NCBI GenBank assembly: GCA_015662065.1
Contig: DQUX01000401.1
Location: 1-16,593, forward strand
Source: Anaerolineales bacterium
GTDB lineage: Bacteria; Chloroflexota; Anaerolineae; B4-G1; DUEL01
Length of the DNA: 16,593 nucleotides
Direction: 5' to 3'
The notes beneath the pieces were generated by a model. The model saw only the letters and a list, made by a program, of their open reading frames with translations. It had not been told where the DNA came from and made no database searches. The translations under genes and the position numbers were made by a program. How positions within the stretch are numbered: the stretch's first letter is position 1; every line of letters starts with the position of its first letter. This document shows positions 1 to 7,513 of the stretch, in pieces.

Positions 1-4
1 ACAT
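1..4 (-). CDS. Start codon of the gene after atpB, probably atpE (F0 subunit c), cut by the window edge
   Basis: On the minus strand an ATG occupies positions 4-2. It is preceded by AAAGGGGG (17-10) with a 5-nt spacer, 22 nt after the atpB stop. In bacterial atp operons atpE normally follows atpB, so this is probably the first codon of the subunit c gene. Only one codon is visible, so identity rests on context alone. Confidence 0.45.
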
Positions 5-26
5 AGAATCCCCCTTTCTTAATGTT

Positions 27-1058
27 CTAGTGTGATCCCTCGGGGCCGTGGTGAGCCGTCGCCACGGACATAAAGACCAACGTAAGCATCGTGAAGATGA
101 GCGCCTGAATGAGGCCGACAAAGATCTCCAGTCCCAAGAAGATGACGGGGAAGACGAAGGCGAACAGGTAACTGACCACGAAGAGCAGCACTTCACCGGC
201 GAAAATATTGCCGAAGAGACGGAAGGAGAAGGGGAGGACTTTGAGCGATTCCAGGATGATCTCCAGCAGGCCGACGATGCCGTTGACAACTGTCTCCACA
301 CCTCGGGCGAACTTAGGGACGATCTTCTGGATCAAAGACTGGAAGCCCTTCTGGTCGGCGGGGGGAGGAGAGGGCTTAGGGGACGAGGCTCTGAAGTTTA
401 TGAACCGACTCGAGTAGGAGGCCCCCAGCGCTTTGAACCCGTAGTAGTGAGTGGCGACCACCGACACGATAGCCAGCGCCAGCGTCGTGCTGAGGTGGGC
501 ATTGGCCGAGCGGAAGAAGGGGACCAGCATCAACTCCTCCTTCCCGTGTTCGCCGGCCACTTCTTCCTCACCGTGCTCGATGGCTCTCTCCTCTGCGCTG
601 TGGTGGGCGACCAGCACGCCGACGGAGCCAAAGCCGGGGAGGATCCCGCACCAGTTGGAGATGGCGATGAACAGGAAGAACGTCGCCAGCAATGGGAAGA
701 AGAGGCGAGCATGTTTCCTCTCCACGCTTTCTATAAAGCTGTACAGACCTTCGCCCACCGTCTCCACGGCCACCTGGAAGCGGGAGGGCGGCCCTTCTTT
801 CCGCTGCGCCCGGTTGTAGGCCAACCCTAGACCGATCAGGATGACCATCGTCAGCCAGGTCGCCGGTAGCGTGTTGGGGATGTGATTACCGAAGAGAGGG
901 GCTGAGAAGGGCAACGGGATCTCCTCAGCAGCCAGCGAGATATGGGGTACATGTTCCCCTCGCAGCACCCCCAGTCCACACAGGAGGGTCATGCCCAATA
1001 TGACAACTACGAGCCCTAGTCGGCCCCTGCGCGTTTTAAGGATTGCCTGAAATCCCAT
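27..1058 (-). CDS. atpB: ATP synthase F0 subunit a
   Basis: Integral membrane subunit a of the F0F1 ATP synthase; it forms the proton half-channels against the c-ring. The protein has 343 residues, longer than the roughly 270 of E. coli. The diagnostic helix reads FSFRLFGNIFAGE, with the essential arginine at residue 280. An earlier conserved segment, ANAHLSTTLALAI, lies at 185-197, and the C-terminal helix is rich in Leu/Ile with a conserved Gln (LIQALIF). The extra length comes from two insertions: an acidic/His loop at about 151-178 and a Pro/Ser-rich stretch at about 219-250. The ATG at 1058 begins one base after the atpZ TGA, so the two genes are almost certainly translationally coupled; GAGGAG upstream serves as ribosome binding site. 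The family assignment is secure. Confidence 0.97.
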   Translation of the reverse strand: MGFQAILKTRRGRLGLVVVILGMTLLCGLGVLRGEHVPHISLAAEEIPLPFSAPLFGNHIPNTLPATWLTMVILIGLGLAYNRAQRKEGPPSRFQVAVETVGEGLYSFIESVERKHARLFFPLLATFFLFIAISNWCGILPGFGSVGVLVAHHSAEERAIEHGEEEVAGEHGKEELMLVPFFRSANAHLSTTLALAIVSVVATHYYGFKALGASYSSRFINFRASSPKPSPPPADQKGFQSLIQKIVPKFARGVETVVNGIVGLLEIILESLKVLPFSFRLFGNIFAGEVLLFVVSYLFAFVFPVIFLGLEIFVGLIQALIFTMLTLVFMSVATAHHGPEGSH

Positions 1059-1059
1059 C

Positions 1060-1320
1060 TCAGGAGGTCTCCTCGTCCTCTTTTTCTTCCATCCGCCGCT
1101 TCACTGCCGAGAGCGTCCAGCGATGCAGCAGGACCGGACCGCTCATCGCCCCGATCAGGGTCAACACCAGCGTGATCCAGGGCAGGGTGCCGAAGTGTAT
1201 GTCCAGCATATATCCCACCGCAAGCCCGACCACCACCGGCATAGCGACCATCAGCCCTCCCTGAGCACTGATGGCCAGCATCCAACTGATGTCTCCCCAC
1301 CTGTACTTCTTGTTCGACAT
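1060..1320 (-). CDS. atpZ: AtpZ/AtpI-type ATP synthase accessory protein
   Basis: Small membrane protein of 86 residues of the 'ATPase gene 1' (AtpZ/AtpI) kind, which precedes atpB in many bacterial atp operons and is implicated in assembly of the c-ring/F0 and in Mg2+ or Ca2+ handling. Two hydrophobic helices (about 22-40 and 47-66) flank the family signature GLAVGYMLDIHFGTLPW (residues 32-48), followed by a highly charged C-terminus (KRRMEEKEDEE). The ATG at 1320 has GAGGGG (1334-1329) eight bases upstream. It is the first gene of the atp transcript, only 74 bp from nuoN but with its own promoter. The family is confident; the exact role is inferred from homologues. Confidence 0.85.
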   Translation of the reverse strand: MSNKKYRWGDISWMLAISAQGGLMVAMPVVVGLAVGYMLDIHFGTLPWITLVLTLIGAMSGPVLLHRWTLSAVKRRMEEKEDEETS

Positions 1321-1361
1321 CTCTTGTGCCCCTCGCTTTCGCTTGTCGCCGCCGGGGGGGG

Positions 1362-1390
1362 ATTATAGCACAGATCTTATTGGAAAACAA
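1362..1390 (-). promoter_or_regulatory. Promoter of the atp operon, extended -10 type
   Basis: On the minus strand: -35 TTGTTT (1390-1385), 17-bp spacer, consensus -10 TATAAT (1367-1362) preceded by TGC, giving an extended -10 TGCTATAAT. A run of G/C follows. The expected transcript start is near 1355, about 35 nt before the atpZ ATG. The -35 box is weak but the perfect extended -10 compensates. It lies wholly in the 74-bp gap between nuoN and atpZ. Confidence 0.8.
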
Positions 1391-1394
1391 CCGA

Positions 1395-2873
1395 TCATCC
1401 GGTGAAGAAAGTCTGCGCGACCATCCCGAGCAGGGCCAGAAGGGGGCCGGGAAAGGTCCCTATAGCGAGCACGCCGATCCCCGCTATTCCCAGCGCGACC
1501 GCCAGCGTGGGCGAGGTGGTCAGCCGCTCCTCCGTCTGCGTCGGGGCGATGTACATAGCGCGGATGACCTTCCAGTAGTAGGCGAGAGAGATGACGCTGT
1601 TGATCACACCGACGACGGCCAGCCAGAGCAGGCCCGCCTCCATCGCTGCGGAGAAGAGGTACAGCTTGCCGACGAACCCGGCCAGCGGCGGAATACCTCC
1701 CAGCGAGAGCAGGCTGATGAGCAGCACCAGGGCCAACACTGGTGCTCGCCTGTTCAGCCCGGCATAATCATCAATAGCGTCGGAGCCGGTCCGGTTGGAA
1801 AAAGCGATGATGGCGGCGAAGGCCCCCAGATTGGTCAGCGCGTAGGCGACCAGGTAGAGGAGCACCGCCGTCACCCCTCGGGGGGAGGCCGATACCACGC
1901 CGATGAGGATGTAACCGGCCTGGGCGATGCTGGAGTAGGCCAGCAGCCGTTTGATGTTCTGCTGCCACAGCGCCACCAGATTGCCGATCGTCATCGTGAG
2001 CGCCGCCAGCGTCGCCAGCACAGTTCGCCAGTCCAGGCTGACGAACGCCAAGTCCATCGGAAACGCGATCAACGTCACCCGCAGGATGAGGGCGAAGCCG
2101 GCGATCTTGGGCCCCACCGAGAGGAACGCCGTGACGGGGGTCGGTGCGCCCTCATAGGCGTCCGGGGCCCACTGGTGGAAGGGCGCTGCAGCCACTTTGA
2201 AGGCAAAGCCCGCCGCCATCAGGATGAGAGGCGGGAGGATGAGCGGCCGCAGCGTATGCTCCGTCTCCCTCAGGACTGCGGCGATCTCGGCCAGGTCTGT
2301 CGAGCCGGTCAGCCCGTAGAACCACGACATGCCGTAGAGCATCACCGCCGAAAGGACCGCGCCGTATAGGAAGTACTTGATCGCCGCCTCGGTGGAGCGT
2401 CGGTCGTCGCGCAGGTAGCCGGTGAGGATGTACGACGTGATGCTGAGGAAATCGAAGGCCAGAAAGATCATCACGATGTTGGTCGATGCCCCCAGCAGGC
2501 ACATCGCCAGGGCGGAGAAGATCAGCAGAGCGTAGAACTCCCCCTGGTATCGGCTGCGGGTCCGTATGTAGACATCGGAGACGAGGACTACGATCCCCGT
2601 TGCCATCAGCGCGACCATTTTGATCGCCAGCGCGAAGGGATCGCAGGAGAGCACGAAGAGCACCCGCGCGTTGCAATCCCAGAGGGTAAGCGTGGCGACC
2701 AGCGCGCTGGCCAGCCCCGCCAGCGTGACGTACGGCAGCCAGCGTTTCCCTTCCTGACGCGGGCGAAGCCCATCCAGCCCCAGGATCAGCATGCCCGCCA
2801 CTAGGAGCACCAGCTCCGGTGAGAGCAGCCACAGGGTCTGGGCCAACGTGAGTGTCGGTTCTGCTGGATTCAA
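1395..2873 (-). CDS. nuoN: NADH-quinone oxidoreductase subunit N (complex I membrane arm)
   Basis: Antiporter-like subunit of respiratory complex I, 492 residues, about 14 membrane helices. Visible channel residues: an acidic residue in helix 5 (FLAFDFLSITSYIL, Asp141), Lys166 in AAIKYFLYG, Lys226 in GFAFKVAAAPFHQW and Lys256 in SVGPKIAGF. The sequence SITSYILTGYLRDDRRS resembles NdhB of cyanobacteria and plastids more than E. coli NuoN. Helix 5 carries Asp where most homologues have Glu. The start is TTG at 2873: GGGAGG (2886-2881) lies seven bases upstream and no other plausible start occurs before the first helix. It follows nuoM after 12 nt and is the last nuo gene here. Confidence 0.95.
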   Translation of the reverse strand: MNPAEPTLTLAQTLWLLSPELVLLVAGMLILGLDGLRPRQEGKRWLPYVTLAGLASALVATLTLWDCNARVLFVLSCDPFALAIKMVALMATGIVVLVSDVYIRTRSRYQGEFYALLIFSALAMCLLGASTNIVMIFLAFDFLSITSYILTGYLRDDRRSTEAAIKYFLYGAVLSAVMLYGMSWFYGLTGSTDLAEIAAVLRETEHTLRPLILPPLILMAAGFAFKVAAAPFHQWAPDAYEGAPTPVTAFLSVGPKIAGFALILRVTLIAFPMDLAFVSLDWRTVLATLAALTMTIGNLVALWQQNIKRLLAYSSIAQAGYILIGVVSASPRGVTAVLLYLVAYALTNLGAFAAIIAFSNRTGSDAIDDYAGLNRRAPVLALVLLISLLSLGGIPPLAGFVGKLYLFSAAMEAGLLWLAVVGVINSVISLAYYWKVIRAMYIAPTQTEERLTTSPTLAVALGIAGIGVLAIGTFPGPLLALLGMVAQTFFTG

Positions 2874-2885
2874 CGTCTGTCCTCC

Positions 2886-4415
2886 CTAGGGCAACCCGTT
2901 CAACAAGGCCACCATCGCAGCGTTGAACGTCTCCAGAAGGGGGGCGGGGTAGAGGCCGATGATGACCATGGTCAACACCAGCGGCCACATTGTTGCCTTT
3001 TCCCACCACTCCATGTCCGACAGCATGCCCCACCTTTCCTTATCAAGCGTGCCGAGGAAGATGTGCTGCACGATCTTCCAGAGGATGTAGGCCGCTGTGA
3101 AGACCACGCCCAGCACGCCGATGAAGGCGGCGATGGGGATGAAGTACACCGTGCCGCGGAAGACGAAGAACTCGCTCCAGAAGCCGGCCAGCCCCGGCAA
3201 CCCCAGTGAGGCAAAGCCCGTGACCACAGTGATGCCGTAGTAGTAGGGTATCTGACTGGCCAGCCCGCCGAAGGCCTTCAGATCGCGGGTATGGGCTCGC
3301 TCGTAGATGATGCCGACCAGGAAGAACAGGCCGCCGGTGATGATGCCATGGGCAAACATCTGCATTGCCGCGCCGTTGAGCCCCGACGCCGCCGCGTCAA
3401 TGGATTCCTGGTGGTTCAACATTCCCAGACCAGCCGCCGCCGCGCAGATTCCCAGCGTGACATAGCCCATATGGGCGACCGAGGAGTAGGCGATCAGCCG
3501 CTTGAGGTCCCATTGGGCCATGCAGACCAGCGCCCCGTAGACGATGCTCAGGACCGCCAGGATGGGGATGATTGGCACCTCTACGACGAAGTAGTGGAAC
3601 ACCTCGGGGAACAGGGGCAGCGTGATGCGGATCAGCCCGTAGGCCCCCAGTTTCAGCAAGATGCCCGCCAGGATGACGCTGCCCGCCGTCGGCGCTTCGG
3701 TGTGAGCGTCTGGCAGCCAGGTGTGGAAGGGGAAGGAGGGCACCTTGATGGCGAAGGCGACGAAGAAGGCCCAGAAAGCCACGCTGGCCCAGGTGAAGTT
3801 GTCGGCGAAGGGCTGCGCTGCCGCCGCCTCCAAGATCTGGAAGGTGCCGGTCTGGAAATAGACGCCGAGGATCGCCAGCAACATCGCCACGCTGCCCACC
3901 AGGGTGTAGAGGAAGAACTTAATGGCGGCGTACTCCCGCCGTTCCCCTCCCCACACGCCGATGAGCAGGAACATCGGCACCAGCCCCAGCTCCCAGAAGA
4001 CGTAGAACAGCACGAAGTCGAGGGCGAGGAAGACGCCGAACATGCCCGTCTCCAGCAGGAGGAAGAGGAAATAGTATTCCTTCACCCGGATCTGGATGGT
4101 GCGGGCGGAGTAGAACAGCGAGAGCGTCGTCAGCAGGGCGGTCAGAAAGACCATAGGCGCGCTGAGGCCGTCTACTCCCAGATGATACCAGATGTTGAAG
4201 GCTGGAATCCAGGAGTATTGCTCCAGGTACCGCATCTCGTGGGCACCCGCCCGCGTCGTACCTATCCAGATGATGGTGGTGAGGATCAGCGTTAGAAAGG
4301 CAAACGCCGTCCCCACCCGTCGGGTGGTCCTCACGTCCTCTCTCGGGATAACCGCGATCAGCAACGCGCCCACCAGCGGGGCAAAGAGAGTAACGCTCAG
4401 AATTGGGAAGTTCAT
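2886..4415 (-). CDS. nuoM: NADH-quinone oxidoreductase subunit M (complex I membrane arm)
   Basis: Antiporter-like proton-pumping subunit of complex I, 509 residues and about 14 helices, matching the family length. The key residues are present: Glu142 in the helix-5 motif FYVFWELGLVPMFLL, Lys224 in AIKVPSFPFHTWLPDAH and Lys255 in ILLKLGAYG. A short insertion rich in Ala and Gly (about 310-335, containing LNHQESIDAAASG) extends the loop before QMFAHGI compared with E. coli NuoM. The ATG at 4415 has GAGGAG eight bases upstream. It lies 37 nt after nuoL and 12 nt before nuoN in the same transcript. Confidence 0.96.
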   Translation of the reverse strand: MNFPILSVTLFAPLVGALLIAVIPREDVRTTRRVGTAFAFLTLILTTIIWIGTTRAGAHEMRYLEQYSWIPAFNIWYHLGVDGLSAPMVFLTALLTTLSLFYSARTIQIRVKEYYFLFLLLETGMFGVFLALDFVLFYVFWELGLVPMFLLIGVWGGERREYAAIKFFLYTLVGSVAMLLAILGVYFQTGTFQILEAAAAQPFADNFTWASVAFWAFFVAFAIKVPSFPFHTWLPDAHTEAPTAGSVILAGILLKLGAYGLIRITLPLFPEVFHYFVVEVPIIPILAVLSIVYGALVCMAQWDLKRLIAYSSVAHMGYVTLGICAAAAGLGMLNHQESIDAAASGLNGAAMQMFAHGIITGGLFFLVGIIYERAHTRDLKAFGGLASQIPYYYGITVVTGFASLGLPGLAGFWSEFFVFRGTVYFIPIAAFIGVLGVVFTAAYILWKIVQHIFLGTLDKERWGMLSDMEWWEKATMWPLVLTMVIIGLYPAPLLETFNAAMVALLNGLP

Positions 4416-4452
4416 TGCATGCTCTCCTCTATACAGATTAGCAGGAATCAGA

Positions 4453-6693
4453 TCACATCAGGAAGAACGCCACCACCAGTGCCAGCACTTCTACGACGGC
4501 CAGCAGCAGGTAGTTCTGCACCCTGCCGGTTTGGATTGGGCGGATAAACCGCCCGCCGGCCCTCACGGCGTCACCGATGCCGTCCACCAGCCCGTCCACG
4601 ATGCCGAGGTCAAAGCTATCGCTGACCTCGGAGATGGACCTTCCGGCGCGGCCCGCCAGGTTGACCAGCCCATCCACGATGCGGGAATCGAGCCAGTCGC
4701 TGACTTGGGACAGGCCCCGTCCCACGCGCCCGGCCAGGTTCACCAGTCCGTCTACTACGCCGTGTTTACCTTCTACCTGGCCGTAGTCAAACGCATCGAA
4801 CACGCTGGCCAGCCAGATGGAAGCACGCACGAAGGTGGCCCGGTAGACCTCGTCGAAGTAGAAGCGATTGCGCATAGCGTCGTAGAACCAGCCCAGCCAA
4901 ACCTTGCGCATCGCCGCCTCCACCCGGTCTCGCTCCCCAGCCTGCATAGGCTTCCAGCCGTAGACCAGCCAGCCCAGCGCCAGCCCACCCAGCGCAAAGG
5001 CCAGTCCCAACGCCAGGGGTTGCCACACGAAACCGTGGATCGCTTCTGCCGCGTGCCCCATCGCCCGGGCCGCATGCTCCGGGGCGTGGGTCGGCTCGAT
5101 GGTTGAACCGACGAAGTGGTGGAACCAGTTGGGGATGAGGCCGCCGATGACCGGGAAGTGCTCCGGGATACCGATCCAGCCCAGCCCCACGGCGAAGACC
5201 GCCAGGATGATCAGCGGCACGGTCATCGAAGGCACGCTCTCCGGGGCGTGTGCGGCGGCCTTCGTGCGCGGCTGGCCCAGGAAGGTCATGCACAACATGC
5301 GGGCGGTATAGAAGGCGGTCAGGCCGGCCGCTGCCGCCAGCACCCAGAAGACGGCCGGGGCCAGCTCGTAGGCCTGCGCCAGGATCTCGTCCTTCGACCA
5401 GAAGCCGGCAGTGATGAGCGGAAAGCCGGAAAGCGCCAGCCCGCCCACCACCAGGGTCCAGAAGGTGATCGGTTGCCGCCGGGCTAGCCCGCCCATATAG
5501 GTCATGTCGTTGGGGTTGAACGCTCCCTCGCCCTCCTCCTCGTGCTCGCCGTGCTCGTGGGCGTGGTGGTGGCCATGCTCCATTCCGTGGATCACCGACC
5601 CGGAGCCCAGGAACAGGAGGGCCTTGAAGAAAGCGTGGGTGATCAGGTGGAACGCGCCAGCCACGTAGGCCCCGATGCCCAACGCGGCGACCATGTAGCC
5701 CAACTGACTGATGGTGGAGAAGGCCAGCACGCGCTTGATGTCGTTCTGCGCGATGGCGATGATGGAGGAGAAAATGGCGGTGAACGCGCCGATAGCCGCC
5801 ACGACGGTCATCTGGACGCCCCCCTCGATCGCCGCGAAGAGAGGGAAGGCCCGCACCACCAGGAAGACGCCAGCGGAGACCATGGTGGCGGCGTGGATGA
5901 GGGCGGAGACGGGGGTGGGACCCTCCATCGCATCGGGCAACCAGACGTGGAGCGGGAACTGAGCGCTCTTGCCCACCGTCCCGCCGAAGAGCAGCAGCGC
6001 GACGACCGTCGCCATCGAGAACGAGGTGCCCAGGAAGGGGGTGTGCGCCAGGTGTTCCAGCGTCTCGGGGCTGAAGATATCCCGGTAGGCCAGGGAGCCG
6101 ACCTCGGCGTAGAGCAACGCCAGCCCCAGCATCAGGAACAGGTCGCCCACTTTGGTCACCAGGAACGCCTTCAGCCCGGCCCGGAAGGCGGACTCCTTCT
6201 CGTACCAGAAGCCGATCAACAGGTAGGAGCAGGTGCCCATGATCTCCCAAAAGATGAAGAAAGCCAGCAGGTTGTTGAAGACCACCATCCCCAGCATACC
6301 GGTGGCGAAGAGGGAGACGTAGGCGAAGAACCGGCTGTAGCGGGGGTCGCCGTGCATGTAGCCTACACTGTAGATGAAGATCATCAGGCAGACCAGCGGC
6401 ACCATAAAGAGCATCACCGCCGTGGCCGGGTCGATGTAGACACCGAGGGAGAAGACCTCCAGGCCATTGGGCAGCCAGGGAATGAGGGCGGACTCGAAGG
6501 CATGTTCTCCCCCGCCCACCGGCAGCAGCGCCGCTGCCCAGAACACGATCTGGGATAGCACGAAGGAGGCAGCGATGCCGCCGATGACCAGCCGGTGACT
6601 CAACACCCGGTTTCGATAGGTAAATACAGAAACAGCGACGAAGGCGGCGAAGGGAAAGAACGGGATCAGCCACGCCAGGTCTAGGATAGACAT
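4453..6693 (-). CDS. nuoL: NADH-quinone oxidoreductase subunit L (complex I membrane arm)
   Basis: Distal antiporter-like subunit of complex I, with the long lateral helix that braces the membrane arm. At 746 residues it is over 100 longer than E. coli NuoL (about 613). Key residues: Glu150 in FFIFWEIMGTCSYLLIG, Lys242 in GGTVGKSAQFPLHVWLPDA, His267 in SALIHAATMV, Lys320 in AQNDIKRVLAFS and Lys357 in HAFFKALLFLGSG. Extra length lies in a His/Glu-rich loop (about 370-392) and a C-terminal tandem repeat (645-716) before the last helix, which is preceded by QTGRVQNY. ATG at 6693 is chosen because GAGG sits five bases upstream; the in-frame GTG at 6699 overlaps that site. It follows nuoK after 14 nt. 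Confidence 0.96.
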   Translation of the reverse strand: MSILDLAWLIPFFPFAAFVAVSVFTYRNRVLSHRLVIGGIAASFVLSQIVFWAAALLPVGGGEHAFESALIPWLPNGLEVFSLGVYIDPATAVMLFMVPLVCLMIFIYSVGYMHGDPRYSRFFAYVSLFATGMLGMVVFNNLLAFFIFWEIMGTCSYLLIGFWYEKESAFRAGLKAFLVTKVGDLFLMLGLALLYAEVGSLAYRDIFSPETLEHLAHTPFLGTSFSMATVVALLLFGGTVGKSAQFPLHVWLPDAMEGPTPVSALIHAATMVSAGVFLVVRAFPLFAAIEGGVQMTVVAAIGAFTAIFSSIIAIAQNDIKRVLAFSTISQLGYMVAALGIGAYVAGAFHLITHAFFKALLFLGSGSVIHGMEHGHHHAHEHGEHEEEGEGAFNPNDMTYMGGLARRQPITFWTLVVGGLALSGFPLITAGFWSKDEILAQAYELAPAVFWVLAAAAGLTAFYTARMLCMTFLGQPRTKAAAHAPESVPSMTVPLIILAVFAVGLGWIGIPEHFPVIGGLIPNWFHHFVGSTIEPTHAPEHAARAMGHAAEAIHGFVWQPLALGLAFALGGLALGWLVYGWKPMQAGERDRVEAAMRKVWLGWFYDAMRNRFYFDEVYRATFVRASIWLASVFDAFDYGQVEGKHGVVDGLVNLAGRVGRGLSQVSDWLDSRIVDGLVNLAGRAGRSISEVSDSFDLGIVDGLVDGIGDAVRAGGRFIRPIQTGRVQNYLLLAVVEVLALVVAFFLM
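4546..4761 (-). repeat. In-frame 78-bp tandem repeat in nuoL (2.8 copies)
   Basis: Three consecutive units with an exact 78-bp (26-codon) period begin at 4761, 4683 and 4605. At protein level they read GVVDGLVNLAGRVGR, RIVDGLVNLAGRAGR and GIVDGLVDGIGDAVR, with LSQVSDWLDS and ISEVSDSFDL completing the first two. The third copy is shorter and diverges after about 20 codons. On the plus strand the shared core ACCAG starts at 4586, 4664 and 4742. Single-copy VDGLVN is a usual element of NuoL C-termini, so this looks like duplication of that element. Confidence 0.9.
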
Positions 6694-6707
6694 AGACACC
6701 TCGATTG

Positions 6708-7019
6708 TTAGCCCTTGAGCAGATCGATGTCTTCCAGAACGACCGTGCCGTGGGTGCGGTAGGTGGCGACGACGAGCGCCAGCCCTACCGCCACCTCAGC
6801 AGCGGCGACCACGTAGACGAAGGCGGCGAATGCCTGGCCGGTGGCGGCGGCCGGTTCCGTGTATCGCCAGAAGGCCAACAGGTTGACGTTTACAGCGTTG
6901 AGCATCAGCTCGACGCCCATCAGGATGGCGATACCGTTGCGTCGCACCAGCGCACCATAGAGGCCCAGACAGAAGAGAGCCGCGGACAGGATGAGATACC
7001 ATTGTAGCGGAACCATCAT
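6708..7019 (-). CDS. nuoK: NADH-quinone oxidoreductase subunit K (complex I membrane arm)
   Basis: Small three-helix subunit of the complex I membrane arm, 103 residues, the normal family length. Both conserved membrane glutamates are visible: Glu37 in ILMGVELMLNAVN and Glu75 in VVAAAEVAVGLALV, part of the central proton-transfer axis. The ATG at 7019 overlaps the nuoJ stop as ATGA; a second ATG follows directly and either could be used. The TAA stop is 14 nt before the nuoL ATG. Confidence 0.97.
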   Translation of the reverse strand: MMVPLQWYLILSAALFCLGLYGALVRRNGIAILMGVELMLNAVNVNLLAFWRYTEPAAATGQAFAAFVYVVAAAEVAVGLALVVATYRTHGTVVLEDIDLLKG

Positions 7020-7513
7020 CGCTCCCTCACAATCGTCACAGCACCGATAAGCGCTACGACCAGCAACACCGAGGCTACCTCAAAGGGCAGGGCGAACCCC
7101 CCCGGGTCCACCAGCGTCAGCCCCAATAGGCCCAGGCTGTTCTCCGGCACCGGCCCGGCGGGAGCCGTCCAGGGGCCCTGCCAGGCCAGCCGGACGAACG
7201 TAGCCAGAAAGAGCGCTGCCAGAATCCCCGCTAGCCACCACTGCCGGTTGGCCCGGGGATGTCGCTGGCGCATCATCCCCCGGGTGAGCATAATGGCGAA
7301 GATGATGAGGATGCCGATGGCCCCCATATAGACGAACAACTGGGCGGCAGCGAAGAAGGGGGCTTCCAACAACACGTACAGCCCGGCCACGCCGAAGAAG
7401 GCCAGGAGCAGCCACAGGGCGGCGTGGAAAAGCTTCCGGGCGGTCACCACGCCCACCCCCGCTCCCAGCGAGATGGCGCCGAAGATGAAGAAGAGAATCT
7501 GCTGCAGCGTCAT
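7016..7513 (-). CDS. nuoJ: NADH-quinone oxidoreductase subunit J (complex I membrane arm)
   Basis: Five-helix subunit of the complex I membrane arm, 165 residues. Family hallmarks: VVTARKLFHAALWLLLAFFG near the N-terminus and the pi-bulge helix AQLFVYMGAIGILIIFAIM (about 57-75), with a final helix ending in VALIGAVTIVRER. The ATG at 7513 overlaps the nuoH stop as ATGA, and its own TGA overlaps the nuoK ATG the same way, so H-J-K are translationally coupled. In most genomes nuoI sits between nuoH and nuoJ; here the overlap leaves no room for it. Confidence 0.96.
   Translation of the reverse strand: MTLQQILFFIFGAISLGAGVGVVTARKLFHAALWLLLAFFGVAGLYVLLEAPFFAAAQLFVYMGAIGILIIFAIMLTRGMMRQRHPRANRQWWLAGILAALFLATFVRLAWQGPWTAPAGPVPENSLGLLGLTLVDPGGFALPFEVASVLLVVALIGAVTIVRER

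Noticed and set aside
48..830. Long plus-strand open frames opposite atpB, the nuo genes and glgP
   Set aside because: Their proteins are rich in Asp, Glu, Gln, His and Arg, the pattern expected when hydrophobic or GC-rich genes are read on the opposite strand. None has a promoter, ribosome site or recognisable domain.
6694..6699. GTG start of nuoL at 6699
   Set aside because: The GTG overlaps the Shine-Dalgarno sequence itself. The ATG at 6693 is correctly spaced from GAGG.
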